Assembly: GCA_013141435.1 (NCBI GenBank)
Contig: JABFQZ010000014.1
Location: 113,792-156,008, forward strand
DNA length: 42,217 nt
DNA from: Ferruginibacter sp.
Lineage (GTDB): Bacteria > Bacteroidota > Bacteroidia > Chitinophagales > Chitinophagaceae
Direction of reading: 5' to 3'
The position numbers and the translations under genes are program-made. Shown here piece after piece: positions 1-8,030 of the stretch. Each line of letters starts with the position of its first letter. Positions within the stretch are counted from its first letter, which is position 1. The notes below the pieces were generated by a model. It searched no databases and was not told the DNA's origin. It worked only from the letters and a program-made list of their open reading frames with translations.

Positions 1-410
1 TTACTGTAACTACTCATACGAGTATTTGCCTTGTCTTGTAAGTCGAAAAGGCGAAGCAATTCCATCGTTTTTTTAGCAATAATAGCATCGTCAAGGTTAT
101 ACAATTTTCCAGTAAAACGAAGGTATTCAATCGGTGTAAGTGCTTCGTACAAAGCAGCAAGTTCAGGTATATAACCAATTTTTTGTTTTACATCTATTGC
201 ATTTTTTCGTACATCCATTCCCATCACTTCTACACTACCTTCAAACTCACTGGTAATACCACACAATATTTTTATGGTAGTGCTTTTACCTGCACCATTT
301 GGCCCAATATAGCCAACAATTTGCCCAGCTATAATTTCTATATTTATGTTTTTTAAAACTACGTTTGTATTATAAGCCTTTGTAAGGTTTTTTATTTTTA
401 CTATACTCAT
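1..410 (-). CDS. ABC transporter ATP-binding protein (5' part, runs off the window)
   Basis: Reading from the ATG at 408-410, the first 136 residues are present and the gene continues past the left edge. Residues 36-45 form a Walker A motif (GPNGAGKSTT), preceded by the usual N-terminal strand and 'VLKNINIEI' segment. The Q-loop region follows around 'KIGYIPE', where E stands in place of the usual Q-loop residue context. The family couples ATP hydrolysis to a membrane permease. The sequence style resembles GldA/CcmA-type exporter ATPases, which is family resemblance only. No permease is visible in the window, so the substrate is unknown. The signature motif (LSGGQ) and Walker B lie outside the window. 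Confidence 0.9.
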   Translation of the reverse strand, partial: MSIVKIKNLTKAYNTNVVLKNINIEIIAGQIVGYIGPNGAGKSTTIKILCGITSEFEGSVEVMGMDVRKNAIDVKQKIGYIPELAALYEALTPIEYLRFTGKLYNLDDAIIAKKTMELLRLFDLQDKANTRMSSYS

Positions 411-591
411 TATGTGTTCTGATTTTTTAAATTCAAAGTTTAAGCCATGCAATGTAAAGCAAGGTATCGAATTTTTAAAATCAGTTAATTTATTTGTATT
501 GTAATATAAAAGCTACTAATTACTAAAAGAAAATATATAGTTGGTACTTTAATTAAATAATTTAACTATAATTATAAATGCCAGTTCTTTT

Positions 592-1083
592 TCAAAACTG
601 TATTTTCAATTCCTCTTCGTTGCTCAATTTATCTATAAAATAAATTTTGTACATACAAATTTTACTTTCATCAATAATATTTACCAAATTTTTAAAGCTA
701 GATAATTTACTTGGTTTTATTATAAGTACAACATCTTTACCACTTGCTTCTACCTTTTTCTTTTTTGCTACAAGTAATTTTCGCAAATGCATATAATCTG
801 TTATTCCTAAATTTTCTTTAGCCTTGCCTTGGTAGTAAAACAATTTATTGTTTGCAGCAGGTATTAAAGTAATTACAGTACTTTCGGGTATATGAGTTTC
901 TACTATAGTATTATCTTTTGGTGTTACCATTCCCATTGAGGTTGTAAAACTCATGGTTGTAGTAAATACAAAAAATGTAATAAGTAAAAAGCCCAAATCT
1001 ACCATTGGAGTTAAATCTACCTTAGTACTTTTATTAAAGTTGCGCTTGTTGCCTTTGTTGTTTTCTGTAGTTATTTCGGCCAT
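592..1083 (-). CDS. exbD: ExbD/TolR-family biopolymer transport protein
   Basis: The 163-residue protein has a short polar N-terminus (about 1-24), one transmembrane helix (about 29-48) and a periplasmic domain. The motif 'DLTPMVDLGFLLITFFVF' places an Asp at residue 29, at the start of the helix, where ExbD/TolR carry their essential proton-pathway Asp. In the family, ExbD works with ExbB to energise TonB-dependent outer-membrane transport from the proton gradient. No exbB or tonB lies beside it. The next gene in the same direction, about 180 bp downstream, is an ABC ATPase. It may be an orphan that uses ExbB from elsewhere. The ATG at 1081-1083 gives the natural family start. Confidence 0.9.
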   Translation of the reverse strand: MAEITTENNKGNKRNFNKSTKVDLTPMVDLGFLLITFFVFTTTMSFTTSMGMVTPKDNTIVETHIPESTVITLIPAANNKLFYYQGKAKENLGITDYMHLRKLLVAKKKKVEASGKDVVLIIKPSKLSSFKNLVNIIDESKICMYKIYFIDKLSNEEELKIQF

Positions 1084-1319
1084 AATATTAGTTTTATAGT
1101 ATGATGATAATAAATAGAAGAATCCATATTAAAATACATTTATATTTTCGACTACAAAATAACTTTACATATATATATAAGCAATAATTTAAGAGATTAT
1201 AAAATTCTAAAGTGATTAAAAGATGCTTCAAAACTCTTATTACTCAATGATTAATATTCATAAAAAAAAATAAATAAGTTAACTTAAAAAAACTTCTTAA
1301 AACTAATTTAAAAAATTGA

Positions 1320-1348
1320 TTGTTTTTTTAACAAAAAGTATATTTTTG
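1320..1348 (+). promoter_or_regulatory. Predicted promoter of acpP
   Basis: A TAnnTTTG-type -7 element (TATTTTTG, 1341-1348) is preceded by TTG at 1320-1322 with 18 bases between them, matching the Bacteroidota primary sigma pattern closely. It lies 27 bp before the acpP start codon. Confidence 0.6.
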
Positions 1349-1374
1349 CATCGTATTAACTAAATATTACAAAC

Positions 1375-1611
1375 ATGTCAGACATTACAACAAGGGTTAA
1401 AAAAATTATCGTTGATAAATTAGGTGTAGATGAAGCAGAAGTTACTACTGAAGCTTCTTTCACTAACGATCTAGGTGCAGATAGCTTAGATACCGTAGAA
1501 CTTATCATGGAATTTGAAAAAGAATTCAATATCTCTATTCCAGATGAACAAGCTGAAACCATCACTACTGTTGGTCAAGCGGTTTCATACTTGGAAGAAA
1601 ACGCTAAGTAA
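1375..1611 (+). CDS. acpP: Acyl carrier protein
   Basis: This is a 78-residue acidic protein, the normal length for ACP. The '[12 protein letters not shown]' motif puts the phosphopantetheine-accepting serine at residue 37. ACP carries growing acyl chains as thioesters through type II fatty acid synthesis in the cytoplasm. The fabF gene follows 134 bp downstream on the same strand, the classic acpP-fabF pair. The start ATG at 1375 is 27 bp after a good -7 element. Identification is secure. Confidence 0.98.
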   Translation: MSDITTRVKKIIVDKLGVDEAEVTTEASFTNDLGADSLDTVELIMEFEKEFNISIPDEQAETITTVGQAVSYLEENAK

Positions 1612-1620
1612 TTTTATTAA

Positions 1621-1697
1621 AAATACCGATACATACACTTTTGTTTTATTTTAATTATAATTAATTAGGATAGTTGAAGGTTATTGTGTCGGTATTT
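1621..1697 (+). promoter_or_regulatory. Inverted repeat in the acpP-fabF spacer
   Basis: The arm AAATACCGATACA (1621-1633) can pair with TGTGTCGGTATTT (1685-1697), with one mismatch or bulge, across a loop of about 51 nt. It occupies the transcribed spacer between acpP and fabF. It could be an RNA processing or attenuation element that sets the acpP:fabF ratio, but that role is inferred from position only. No T-tract follows the right arm, so it is not a classical terminator. Confidence 0.35.
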
Positions 1698-1745
1698 GCT
1701 TTTATACAAAATAGTATTTGAGTTTCATATTCATAAAGTAATTTT

Positions 1746-2999
1746 ATGTCTTTAAAAAGAGTAGTTGTTACAGGGTTAGGTGCTATTACACCACTCGGAA
1801 AAACAGTAGAAGCGTATTGGCAAGGGCTTACCAATGGCGTAAGCGGTTGCGATACAATTAAGCAGTTTGATGCTACAAAATTTAAAACAAAATTTGCTTG
1901 TGAGGTAAAAGATTTTGACCCTACTGCTTACTTAGACAGAAAAGAAGCTAGAAAGATGGATCGTTTTACCCAATTTGCCATGATAGCTTCTAACGAAGCT
2001 GTCTTAGATGCTGGCATTACTCCTCAAAATGCAAACCCCGATAGAGTTGGCGTAATTTTTGCCAGCGGTATTGGCGGTCTTATTTCTTTTCAAGATGAAG
2101 TAATTGAATTTGCTAATGGTGATGGTACTCCAAGGTTTAATCCTTTTTTTATTCCAAAAATGATTTTAGATATTGCCGCAGGCCAAATATCTATGCGGCA
2201 TGGATTTAGAGGACCAAACTATGCAGTAGTAAGCGCTTGCGCATCCTCTACAAACGCAATTATAGATGCATTTGATACCATACGTTTAAATAAAGCCGAT
2301 ATAATAGTTACTGGTGGTAGCGAAGCTGTAATAAGCGCTGCTGGTGTAGGTGGTTTTAACGCCATGAAAGCCTTGAGCGAAAGAAACGATGATCCAGCAA
2401 CTGCTAGCCGACCATTTGATAAAGATAGAGATGGTTTTGTGATGGGCGAAGGTGCTGGTGTACTCATTTTAGAAAGCTTAGAGCATGCTCTTGCTCGTGG
2501 GGCAAAAATATATTGCGAAATTGCTGGCGGTGGTGCTACTGCCGATGCATACCATATTACTGCACCTCACCCCGAAGGATTAGGGGCAAAAAATGTAATG
2601 ACAGTAGCTCTTGCAGATGCTGGCTTACAACCTACCGATATTGATTATATTAATGTTCACGGCACATCTACATCGCTTGGAGATATAGCCGAAACCAAAG
2701 CAATACTCAGCGTTTTTGGTGAGCATGCATACAACTTAAATATTAGCTCTACAAAAAGCATGACTGGACATTGCTTAGGTGCTGCTGGTGCTTTGGAAGC
2801 TTTGGCTTGCATACTTGCTGTTACTAAAGATATTGTTCCTCCTACAATAAATCATTTTACCGATGACCCAGAGCTAGACCCTAAATTAAACTTTACATTT
2901 AATAAAGCACAACACAAAACTATAAATGCAGCATTATGCAATACATTTGGTTTTGGTGGGCATAATGCAAGTGCTATCATTAAAAAATATATTGCTTAA
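1746..2999 (+). CDS. fabF: 3-oxoacyl-[acyl-carrier-protein] synthase II
   Basis: The 417-residue protein is the expected length for FabF. It condenses malonyl-ACP with acyl-ACP in the elongation step of fatty acid synthesis. The catalytic triad is visible: Cys165 in 'VVSACASSTNAI', His305 in 'NVHGTST', and His342 in 'STKSMTGHCLGAAGA' with Lys337 nearby. Two histidines rather than His/Asn mark the FabB/FabF class and not FabH. The start ATG at 1746 gives the canonical 'KRVVVTGLGAITPLG' N-terminus. It follows acpP and probably shares its transcript. Confidence 0.98.
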   Translation: MSLKRVVVTGLGAITPLGKTVEAYWQGLTNGVSGCDTIKQFDATKFKTKFACEVKDFDPTAYLDRKEARKMDRFTQFAMIASNEAVLDAGITPQNANPDRVGVIFASGIGGLISFQDEVIEFANGDGTPRFNPFFIPKMILDIAAGQISMRHGFRGPNYAVVSACASSTNAIIDAFDTIRLNKADIIVTGGSEAVISAAGVGGFNAMKALSERNDDPATASRPFDKDRDGFVMGEGAGVLILESLEHALARGAKIYCEIAGGGATADAYHITAPHPEGLGAKNVMTVALADAGLQPTDIDYINVHGTSTSLGDIAETKAILSVFGEHAYNLNISSTKSMTGHCLGAAGALEALACILAVTKDIVPPTINHFTDDPELDPKLNFTFNKAQHKTINAALCNTFGFGGHNASAIIKKYIA

Positions 3000-3611
3000 T
3001 AAAAGCTTTGTATCAAAAAATAAAACTCAGAAAAAAAGAATAATAATTTCAGCTCCTTGTGTAAAAATCTGTATGTCTAATACGGTAAAAAAAATCTGGA
3101 ATTAGTAAAGCAAAGTAGAGTACAATTGAAATTGTTTTTTGTTTAATTGAAGTTTAGTTATATTTATTAAACTACAAATTTTATGAGGTAAAAATTATTT
3201 GAATTTTAATAGTTGAAAAGTGTGTATTAGGATAAATATTTTTCTCATAAGTAAAATTAGAACTTTCTAAATAAATTTTAGCCATAACTCAATACTGTAT
3301 TTATTTTTTGCGGATATAAAATTTTCAATATGGTATTCCCTAATTTTGGTTAAATAGATTACAACTTTTTTAAAATAACAGCTATCCTTTGCACTAATTT
3401 GGGCTGCATCAACATTTCAATGAAGTGTTTTTTTATAATCTTTTTTTATAATTGGCAACTTGCATTTTTAAAAATATGTTTTTTTAAACAAGGATTGGTG
3501 TCACAGTGAATATTTTTTATAACCCTAATTAGTTTTTAGGAAGCACACATTGTATATTGAGCAATTAGTTAAGTAAATTATATTGTACCTTTCCTTTTTA
3601 TTTACGCCTTT
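3000..3611. other. 612-bp AT-rich region with no recognisable gene
   Basis: No open frame of credible length or composition is present on either strand, and I see no RNA gene. A few A/T homopolymer runs are the only structure. In many Bacteroidota rnc follows fabF, but here it does not. Confidence 0.5.
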
Positions 3612-4037
3612 ATGATAATTAAAATAATTACTGTTACTGCCATGGCTGCCTTTGAAATATATGCTGCATTAGGTGCTGCACATGCTTTTGGGTTTGATAC
3701 TTGGCTTATACTCACTTGCACATTGGTAGGTGGTATTGCAGGTGTTTTTATAGCTGCATTTTTAGGCGATAAAATAGAAAAGTTTATTACAAAAAATTTT
3801 AGAAAAAATGTATCACCAAAACCTAAAACTGGGTTTATTTATACAATTTGGCAAAAATATGGGCTTTATGGTATTGGTACTATTGGCACGTTTTTATTAG
3901 GAGCACCAGCTGCAATAGCTGTGGGTGTTGGCTTTAATGCCAACATGAAAAAGCTTATACCAATATGCATTGTAACAGTAATTGTGCGATGTGTAGCATT
4001 TACTTTTTTTAGCGATTATATAAAAGGGCTTTTTTAA
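3612..4037 (+). CDS. Small integral membrane protein, possibly small multidrug-export-like
   Basis: This 141-residue protein has about four hydrophobic segments (roughly 5-27, 30-51, 82-106, 113-133) and a basic loop at 58-75. The segment 'KYGLYGIGTIGTFLLGAPAA' followed by a glycine-rich helix resembles the half-domain seen in small multidrug-export and DedA-like membrane proteins, but the usual proline-rich 'PLPGTG' signature is absent. Function and substrate cannot be assigned. The ATG at 3612 is preceded by pyrimidine-rich sequence with no clear Shine-Dalgarno, which is usual in Bacteroidota. A repeat element follows its stop codon. Confidence 0.6.
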   Translation: MIIKIITVTAMAAFEIYAALGAAHAFGFDTWLILTCTLVGGIAGVFIAAFLGDKIEKFITKNFRKNVSPKPKTGFIYTIWQKYGLYGIGTIGTFLLGAPAAIAVGVGFNANMKKLIPICIVTVIVRCVAFTFFSDYIKGLF

Positions 4038-4071
4038 ATATTTTTTTGAGTAAAGATATACCGATGCCAAT

Positions 4072-4140
4072 AGCCCAGATTGTAGTGAAAAGCCCACATC
4101 CTGAGGAACGAAGGCGAGGACTTGTAACGAAAAGCTGGAA
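4072..4140 (+). repeat. REP-like intergenic palindromic element, copy A
   Basis: The element begins AGCCCAGATTGTAGTGAAAA and ends TTGTAACGAAAAGCTGGAA. The same boundary sequences recur at 14453-14525, with related copies at 16072-16152 (minus) and 20843-20923. It starts about 35 bp after the stop of the preceding plus-strand gene. Such elements are common in Bacteroidota and are thought to be mobilised by RAYT-type transposases. None is encoded in this window. Confidence 0.6.
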
Positions 4141-4243
4141 ACAAATGTATATTGAAAATTGATGTAGATGCTTTTGAAAATACACAATTGCTAAAATAAT
4201 TAATGCAAAAGTTTGCATTATCTTTATACAAATAAGCAAAAAA

Positions 4244-5071
4244 ATGATAAAAACAGGAGATTACAATACGCTAAAAGTGTTGCGAAAAGTAGATTTTGGT
4301 GTGTATTTAGACGATGGTGATGCAGGTATTTTATTGCCAAAAAGGTATGTGCCACAAGGCTTAAACGAAGGCGATGAAATAAATGTATTTGTATATCATG
4401 ATGGCGAAGATAGGCTAATATCCACTACCGATAAGCCTTTTGGTGTAGTAGGCGATATTTTAAAAATGAAAGCAGTATCAGTAACTGAGCAAGGTGCATT
4501 TTTAGAATGGGGAATTATGAAAGACTTATTTGTACCAAAAAGTAAGCAAATACAAGGCATGCTACCAAAGGGCGAATACCTAGTAAAAATATATAGAGAT
4601 GTACAAACTGGCAGGGCTGCAGCAACCGAAAGAGTAGAAGAATTTTTGAGCAACGAAAATATCACTGTTGCCGAAAAAGATGAAGTAGATTTGATAGTAA
4701 TGCGAAGAACAGATATTGGCTATTTGATGATAATAAATAACCTTCATACAGGTGTATTGCATTTAAACGAAGTATATAGATCGATAGGAGTTGGCGATAA
4801 ATTTAAAGGCTTTATAAAAAAAATAACTGCCGATAATAAAATAGATGTAGTAGCTGGAAAGATGGGCTACAGTAGAGTTGAAGGCGAAGCTGAAAAAGTT
4901 TTGCGATTGTTAAAGGAAAATAATGGCTACCTGCCATACCATGATAAAAGCGACCCAGAAGAAATTTATTTATTTTTTGGCATGAGTAAAAAAACTTTTA
5001 AAATGACAACTGGCAATTTGTTTAGAGAGCGTAAAATAAGTTTTGAAAAAGATGGAATAAGGCTCAATTAA
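4244..5071 (+). CDS. S1-like RNA-binding protein of the CvfB family
   Basis: The 275-residue protein matches the layout of CvfB/YitL proteins: three tandem S1-like beta-barrel domains (about 1-65, 66-135, 140-205) and a C-terminal winged helix (about 215-275). Visible family signs are 'GVYLDDGDAGILLPKRYVP' in the first domain, 'GAFLEWGIMKDLFVPKSKQ' in the second, and 'GMSKKTFKMTTGNLFRE' in the C-terminal winged helix. Family members bind RNA and modulate gene expression, but the targets here are unknown. The start ATG at 4244 gives the full first domain. A TSUP permease follows after 11 bp and is probably co-transcribed. Confidence 0.85.
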   Translation: MIKTGDYNTLKVLRKVDFGVYLDDGDAGILLPKRYVPQGLNEGDEINVFVYHDGEDRLISTTDKPFGVVGDILKMKAVSVTEQGAFLEWGIMKDLFVPKSKQIQGMLPKGEYLVKIYRDVQTGRAAATERVEEFLSNENITVAEKDEVDLIVMRRTDIGYLMIINNLHTGVLHLNEVYRSIGVGDKFKGFIKKITADNKIDVVAGKMGYSRVEGEAEKVLRLLKENNGYLPYHDKSDPEEIYLFFGMSKKTFKMTTGNLFRERKISFEKDGIRLN

Positions 5072-5082
5072 ATTAATTGTAA

Positions 5083-5856
5083 ATGATAGAGTTTTGGTTA
5101 TTTTTCTTTTTAATTATTGGTGCATTTTGTGCTGGGTTTATAGATGCTGTGGTTGGTGGTGGTGGCTTAATACAAGTGCCGTTGCTTTTTGTACTTTTTC
5201 CTAATATGCCACATACTAATGTAATTGCATCTAATAGGTTTGCAAGTATTGGCGGTACTGTTGTTGCTGCAAGGCATTATTTAAAAACTGTTAAGGTAAA
5301 TTATAAATATATTTTTATTGCTGGATTACTTACTGCTATTGCATCTTACGCTGGTACGTATTTAATGAAATCAATTCCTTTATATATTTTTAAACCTATA
5401 TTATTTGTTTTAATTGTTTTACTTACTCTTTATACTTTTTTAAAAAAAGAAATAGGCCAATTGGAAAAGCCACTAAAAAGCACTAAAAAATTATATTTTT
5501 TATTTGCAGCTATTGGTTTTATACTTGGCTTGTATAATGGTACAATTGGCCCTGGTACTGGCACACTATTGGTATTTGCACTAGTACAATTTGTGGGGTT
5601 TAATTTTTTAAAGGCATCGGCTTATGCAAAAGTTATAAATGCTATTGCCGATGCTGCTTCTTTATTTGCTTTTTTTTTACAGAAAGTAGTCATATTTAAA
5701 ATTGCATTACCCATGATGGGTGCAAATATTATTGGCTCTTATATTGGAACAAAAATGGCAATAAAAAATGGCAATAAATTTATTCGGCTTTTTTTTATTG
5801 TAGTTATGTTGTTTTTATTAGCAAAATTGGGTTGGGATATTTGTAAAACATTTTAG
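5083..5856 (+). CDS. TSUP-family permease (TauE/SafE/YfcA-like)
   Basis: The 257-residue protein has about eight transmembrane segments and the duplicated family signature 'GFIDAVVGGGGLIQVP' near residues 19-33, echoed by 'GLYNGTIGPGTGTLL' at about 150-165. TSUP proteins move sulfite, sulfonates, thiosulfate or other small organic anions, and the direction and substrate vary. The long conserved N-terminal loop is closer to YfcA than to the second TSUP at 20930-21727. It is 11 bp downstream of the S1 protein gene on the plus strand. It converges with the sulfur gene block across only 8 bp, so a sulfur role is suggested by position but not shown. Confidence 0.85.
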   Translation: MIEFWLFFFLIIGAFCAGFIDAVVGGGGLIQVPLLFVLFPNMPHTNVIASNRFASIGGTVVAARHYLKTVKVNYKYIFIAGLLTAIASYAGTYLMKSIPLYIFKPILFVLIVLLTLYTFLKKEIGQLEKPLKSTKKLYFLFAAIGFILGLYNGTIGPGTGTLLVFALVQFVGFNFLKASAYAKVINAIADAASLFAFFLQKVVIFKIALPMMGANIIGSYIGTKMAIKNGNKFIRLFFIVVMLFLLAKLGWDICKTF

Positions 5857-5864
5857 TTTGCCTC

Positions 5865-7568
5865 TTACATAAAAGTATAATCTACTCCTGTAACCTGCGA
5901 TAGCAAAGTACTTGGCGCATCTAATATTTTTGCGTTTTGTGATGGCGTTGGTGTAACTGGTGAATTATTTTGTAAATATGCTATCATTACTTTATGCAAA
6001 GTAGTATCTGTATTTTTTGCATCTGCCACACCTTTTAATCGGCAAAGCATATCTGCTGGGTCGCCATCTCTTTCGCAGGCTAAAATAGAATATTGTTTTT
6101 CCATATTTATTGTTGCTCCTTTACTGGTAATACTTTGTACTCGTTTTCCCATTTCGGCAAAGGCATTAAAACTAATTTCCATTCCTTTAAATTTTACAAC
6201 CCAACCACCTAAACGTTTCGATGCGTCTTTTGCAAATACATTATTTAATTCTTTTTCTAACCATTCTTGTAATTGCTTGCCTGTAACTCTTGCAATACGC
6301 ACTGTGCTATCTACTGGTAGCATATCAAAAATAAAACCGTTAGTAATAGGTATATTGCCTGTATGATCTGGCGTAGTACGTGGTGGACAAAAACGAAAGC
6401 CATTGCTCAATACAATATCAATATCTGGGAACTGCCAATGCAGCGCATTTAGCACAAAAGTATCTATTGGATTTTCTACCACAAAGTAACGATACAATGG
6501 AATGGTGCTATAGCCAATTACTGTATTGATGTGTTCTTTAAATGCAGCTTCGTTATCTGCTAATAGTTTTACAATATTTTTATTTGGTTTTATTTTATTA
6601 GATGCTACTTCCAAAAGTTCATATTTATCTGCTATTACTTTTCCATTTTGTATAGTTAAATCTAACTTACCAATAAAGCTACCAAATGCACCAGGTTCTA
6701 CTACTTTTGCATATTTGCATTGTATGGGTTTTCTCACTCTTTCGTGTGTGTCGCCACCCAAAATATAATCTATGCCTTTGCATTCTGGCATATTTGCCAG
6801 TGCTAATTGTTGTGATAAACCTAAGTGCGACAATAGAATTATAAAACTACATTGCTCTTGATTTTTTAATACATCAATATAATGTGCCAAATTTTCTTCG
6901 GGCTTTGTGTAAATAATTCCTTTGCTGTAATTTGGGCTTTGGCGTATCGGAACTAATGGATCGGTGTAGCCTATAAATCCAATTTTTGTACCTGCTACAT
7001 TCCAAATGTGGTATGGTTGAAAAATTAATTCGCCTCGTTCTCCATCGCCTATATCATGATACATATTGGCACATATTTTTGGTGCGTTCAATGAACCCAT
7101 TAAAGTTTGCATATTTTTTTTACCAAAAATAACTTCCCAGTTGCCTGGTATATATAAATCGTAATTAATCGCATTTAATATAGGTACAAATGCTTTACCA
7201 GTAGTTTTTACACTTAGTTCGCTACCCTGAAACATATCGCCAGTATCGATTGTAAAGGTATTTGCATTTTTCTTTTTTATATTGGCAATCATTGTGGCTA
7301 TGTAGGCATAACCGCCAGTTTTTCTAAAAACTGGTTTTTCATTTTCCCAAAATAATTCGTCGTGTGGGTGTATTTGGCAATGCACATCGGTAGTTTGCAA
7401 AATGCTTATTGTTGTAGCTTTTGTGCCGTGCTTATCTTTGGTTTCTATAATATTATTTTCTGCATTTTTTTGCGACGGTAATGTTAATGCAGATAGTGCT
7501 GGCGCTGCTGTAGTAAAACCTAATGTACCAATAGTTTTTAAGAAATTTCTTCTGTTATTTTTTATCAT
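5865..7568 (-). CDS. Tat-exported SoxB-like metallophosphatase / 5'-nucleotidase family
   Basis: This is a 567-residue protein. Residues 6-11 (RRNFLK) followed by a hydrophobic stretch form a Tat signal, so it folds with its metals before export to the periplasm. The calcineurin-like domain shows Asp61-x-His63 ('TTDVHCQIH'), Asp111 ('DTGDMFQGS'), 'PGNWEV' (Asn143), His248 ('LLSHLG') and 'GGDTHERV' (His275). A C-terminal 5'-nucleotidase substrate domain includes 'NGFRFCPP'. GNWE in place of GNHE recalls SoxB, the dimanganese thiosulfohydrolase that releases sulfate from SoxY-bound sulfur. That comparison is from memory of the family. SoxB normally needs SoxYZ, absent here, so a nucleotidase role remains possible. 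It is the last gene of a run with DsrE, cytochrome c and YeeE genes. Confidence 0.75.
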   Translation of the reverse strand: MIKNNRRNFLKTIGTLGFTTAAPALSALTLPSQKNAENNIIETKDKHGTKATTISILQTTDVHCQIHPHDELFWENEKPVFRKTGGYAYIATMIANIKKKNANTFTIDTGDMFQGSELSVKTTGKAFVPILNAINYDLYIPGNWEVIFGKKNMQTLMGSLNAPKICANMYHDIGDGERGELIFQPYHIWNVAGTKIGFIGYTDPLVPIRQSPNYSKGIIYTKPEENLAHYIDVLKNQEQCSFIILLSHLGLSQQLALANMPECKGIDYILGGDTHERVRKPIQCKYAKVVEPGAFGSFIGKLDLTIQNGKVIADKYELLEVASNKIKPNKNIVKLLADNEAAFKEHINTVIGYSTIPLYRYFVVENPIDTFVLNALHWQFPDIDIVLSNGFRFCPPRTTPDHTGNIPITNGFIFDMLPVDSTVRIARVTGKQLQEWLEKELNNVFAKDASKRLGGWVVKFKGMEISFNAFAEMGKRVQSITSKGATINMEKQYSILACERDGDPADMLCRLKGVADAKNTDTTLHKVMIAYLQNNSPVTPTPSQNAKILDAPSTLLSQVTGVDYTFM

Positions 7569-7607
7569 ATATTTTTTTTGAAAAAAATAAAACTTTTAAT
7601 GTGTTTT

Positions 7608-8030
7608 TTAAAACCCGCCTTTAATATAACTCCAACCTTGTTCTTGCTTTTCTACAATTTCGGCAATGCCTGCTGGTATATATGCTACTAATTCTTTTAC
7701 AAATATATCTTTGCTTAGCTTTCTATTTTTTAATGTGTTCTCACAAATCAAAAATTGTACTCCTTTGTTTTTTAACGCTGTTAATCTTTCTAAATAAAAA
7801 GTATTGGTTATCATTAATAATTCTATACCTTGATTATAAAGTACTACTTCGTATTTTGCTTTTGGCCAATACTCTGTTAAGTTTTCTAATTGTTTTACAA
7901 ATGCTTTTTGTTGCATTGTGTCATTTGCATTGGTAAATTGAAAAACTATTTTATGTTGCTTTTTTTGTGCAAATAAATTGGTTGATGTTGCTAACAATAC
8001 AAATAGTAATAATAATTTTATATTCTTCAT
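7608..8030 (-). CDS. Exported DsrE-like sulfur-transfer protein
   Basis: The 140-residue protein has an N-terminal signal peptide (about 1-21, ending ...NLFAQ) and a DsrE/DsrF-like domain. Cys96 in 'GVQFLICENTL' sits where family members carry the persulfide-bearing cysteine. Unlike cytoplasmic DsrE or TusD it is predicted to be periplasmic. Its start codon overlaps the cytochrome stop (TAATG at 8028-8032), indicating translational coupling. A role in accepting or donating sulfane sulfur alongside the thiosulfate-oxidising cytochrome and SoxB-like enzyme is likely, but the partner is unknown. Confidence 0.8.
   Translation of the reverse strand: MKNIKLLLLFVLLATSTNLFAQKKQHKIVFQFTNANDTMQQKAFVKQLENLTEYWPKAKYEVVLYNQGIELLMITNTFYLERLTALKNKGVQFLICENTLKNRKLSKDIFVKELVAYIPAGIAEIVEKQEQGWSYIKGGF

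Noticed and set aside
4009..4239. Several minus-strand open frames after the small membrane protein gene
   Set aside because: They overlap each other and repeat A, with composition typical of antisense AT-rich DNA.
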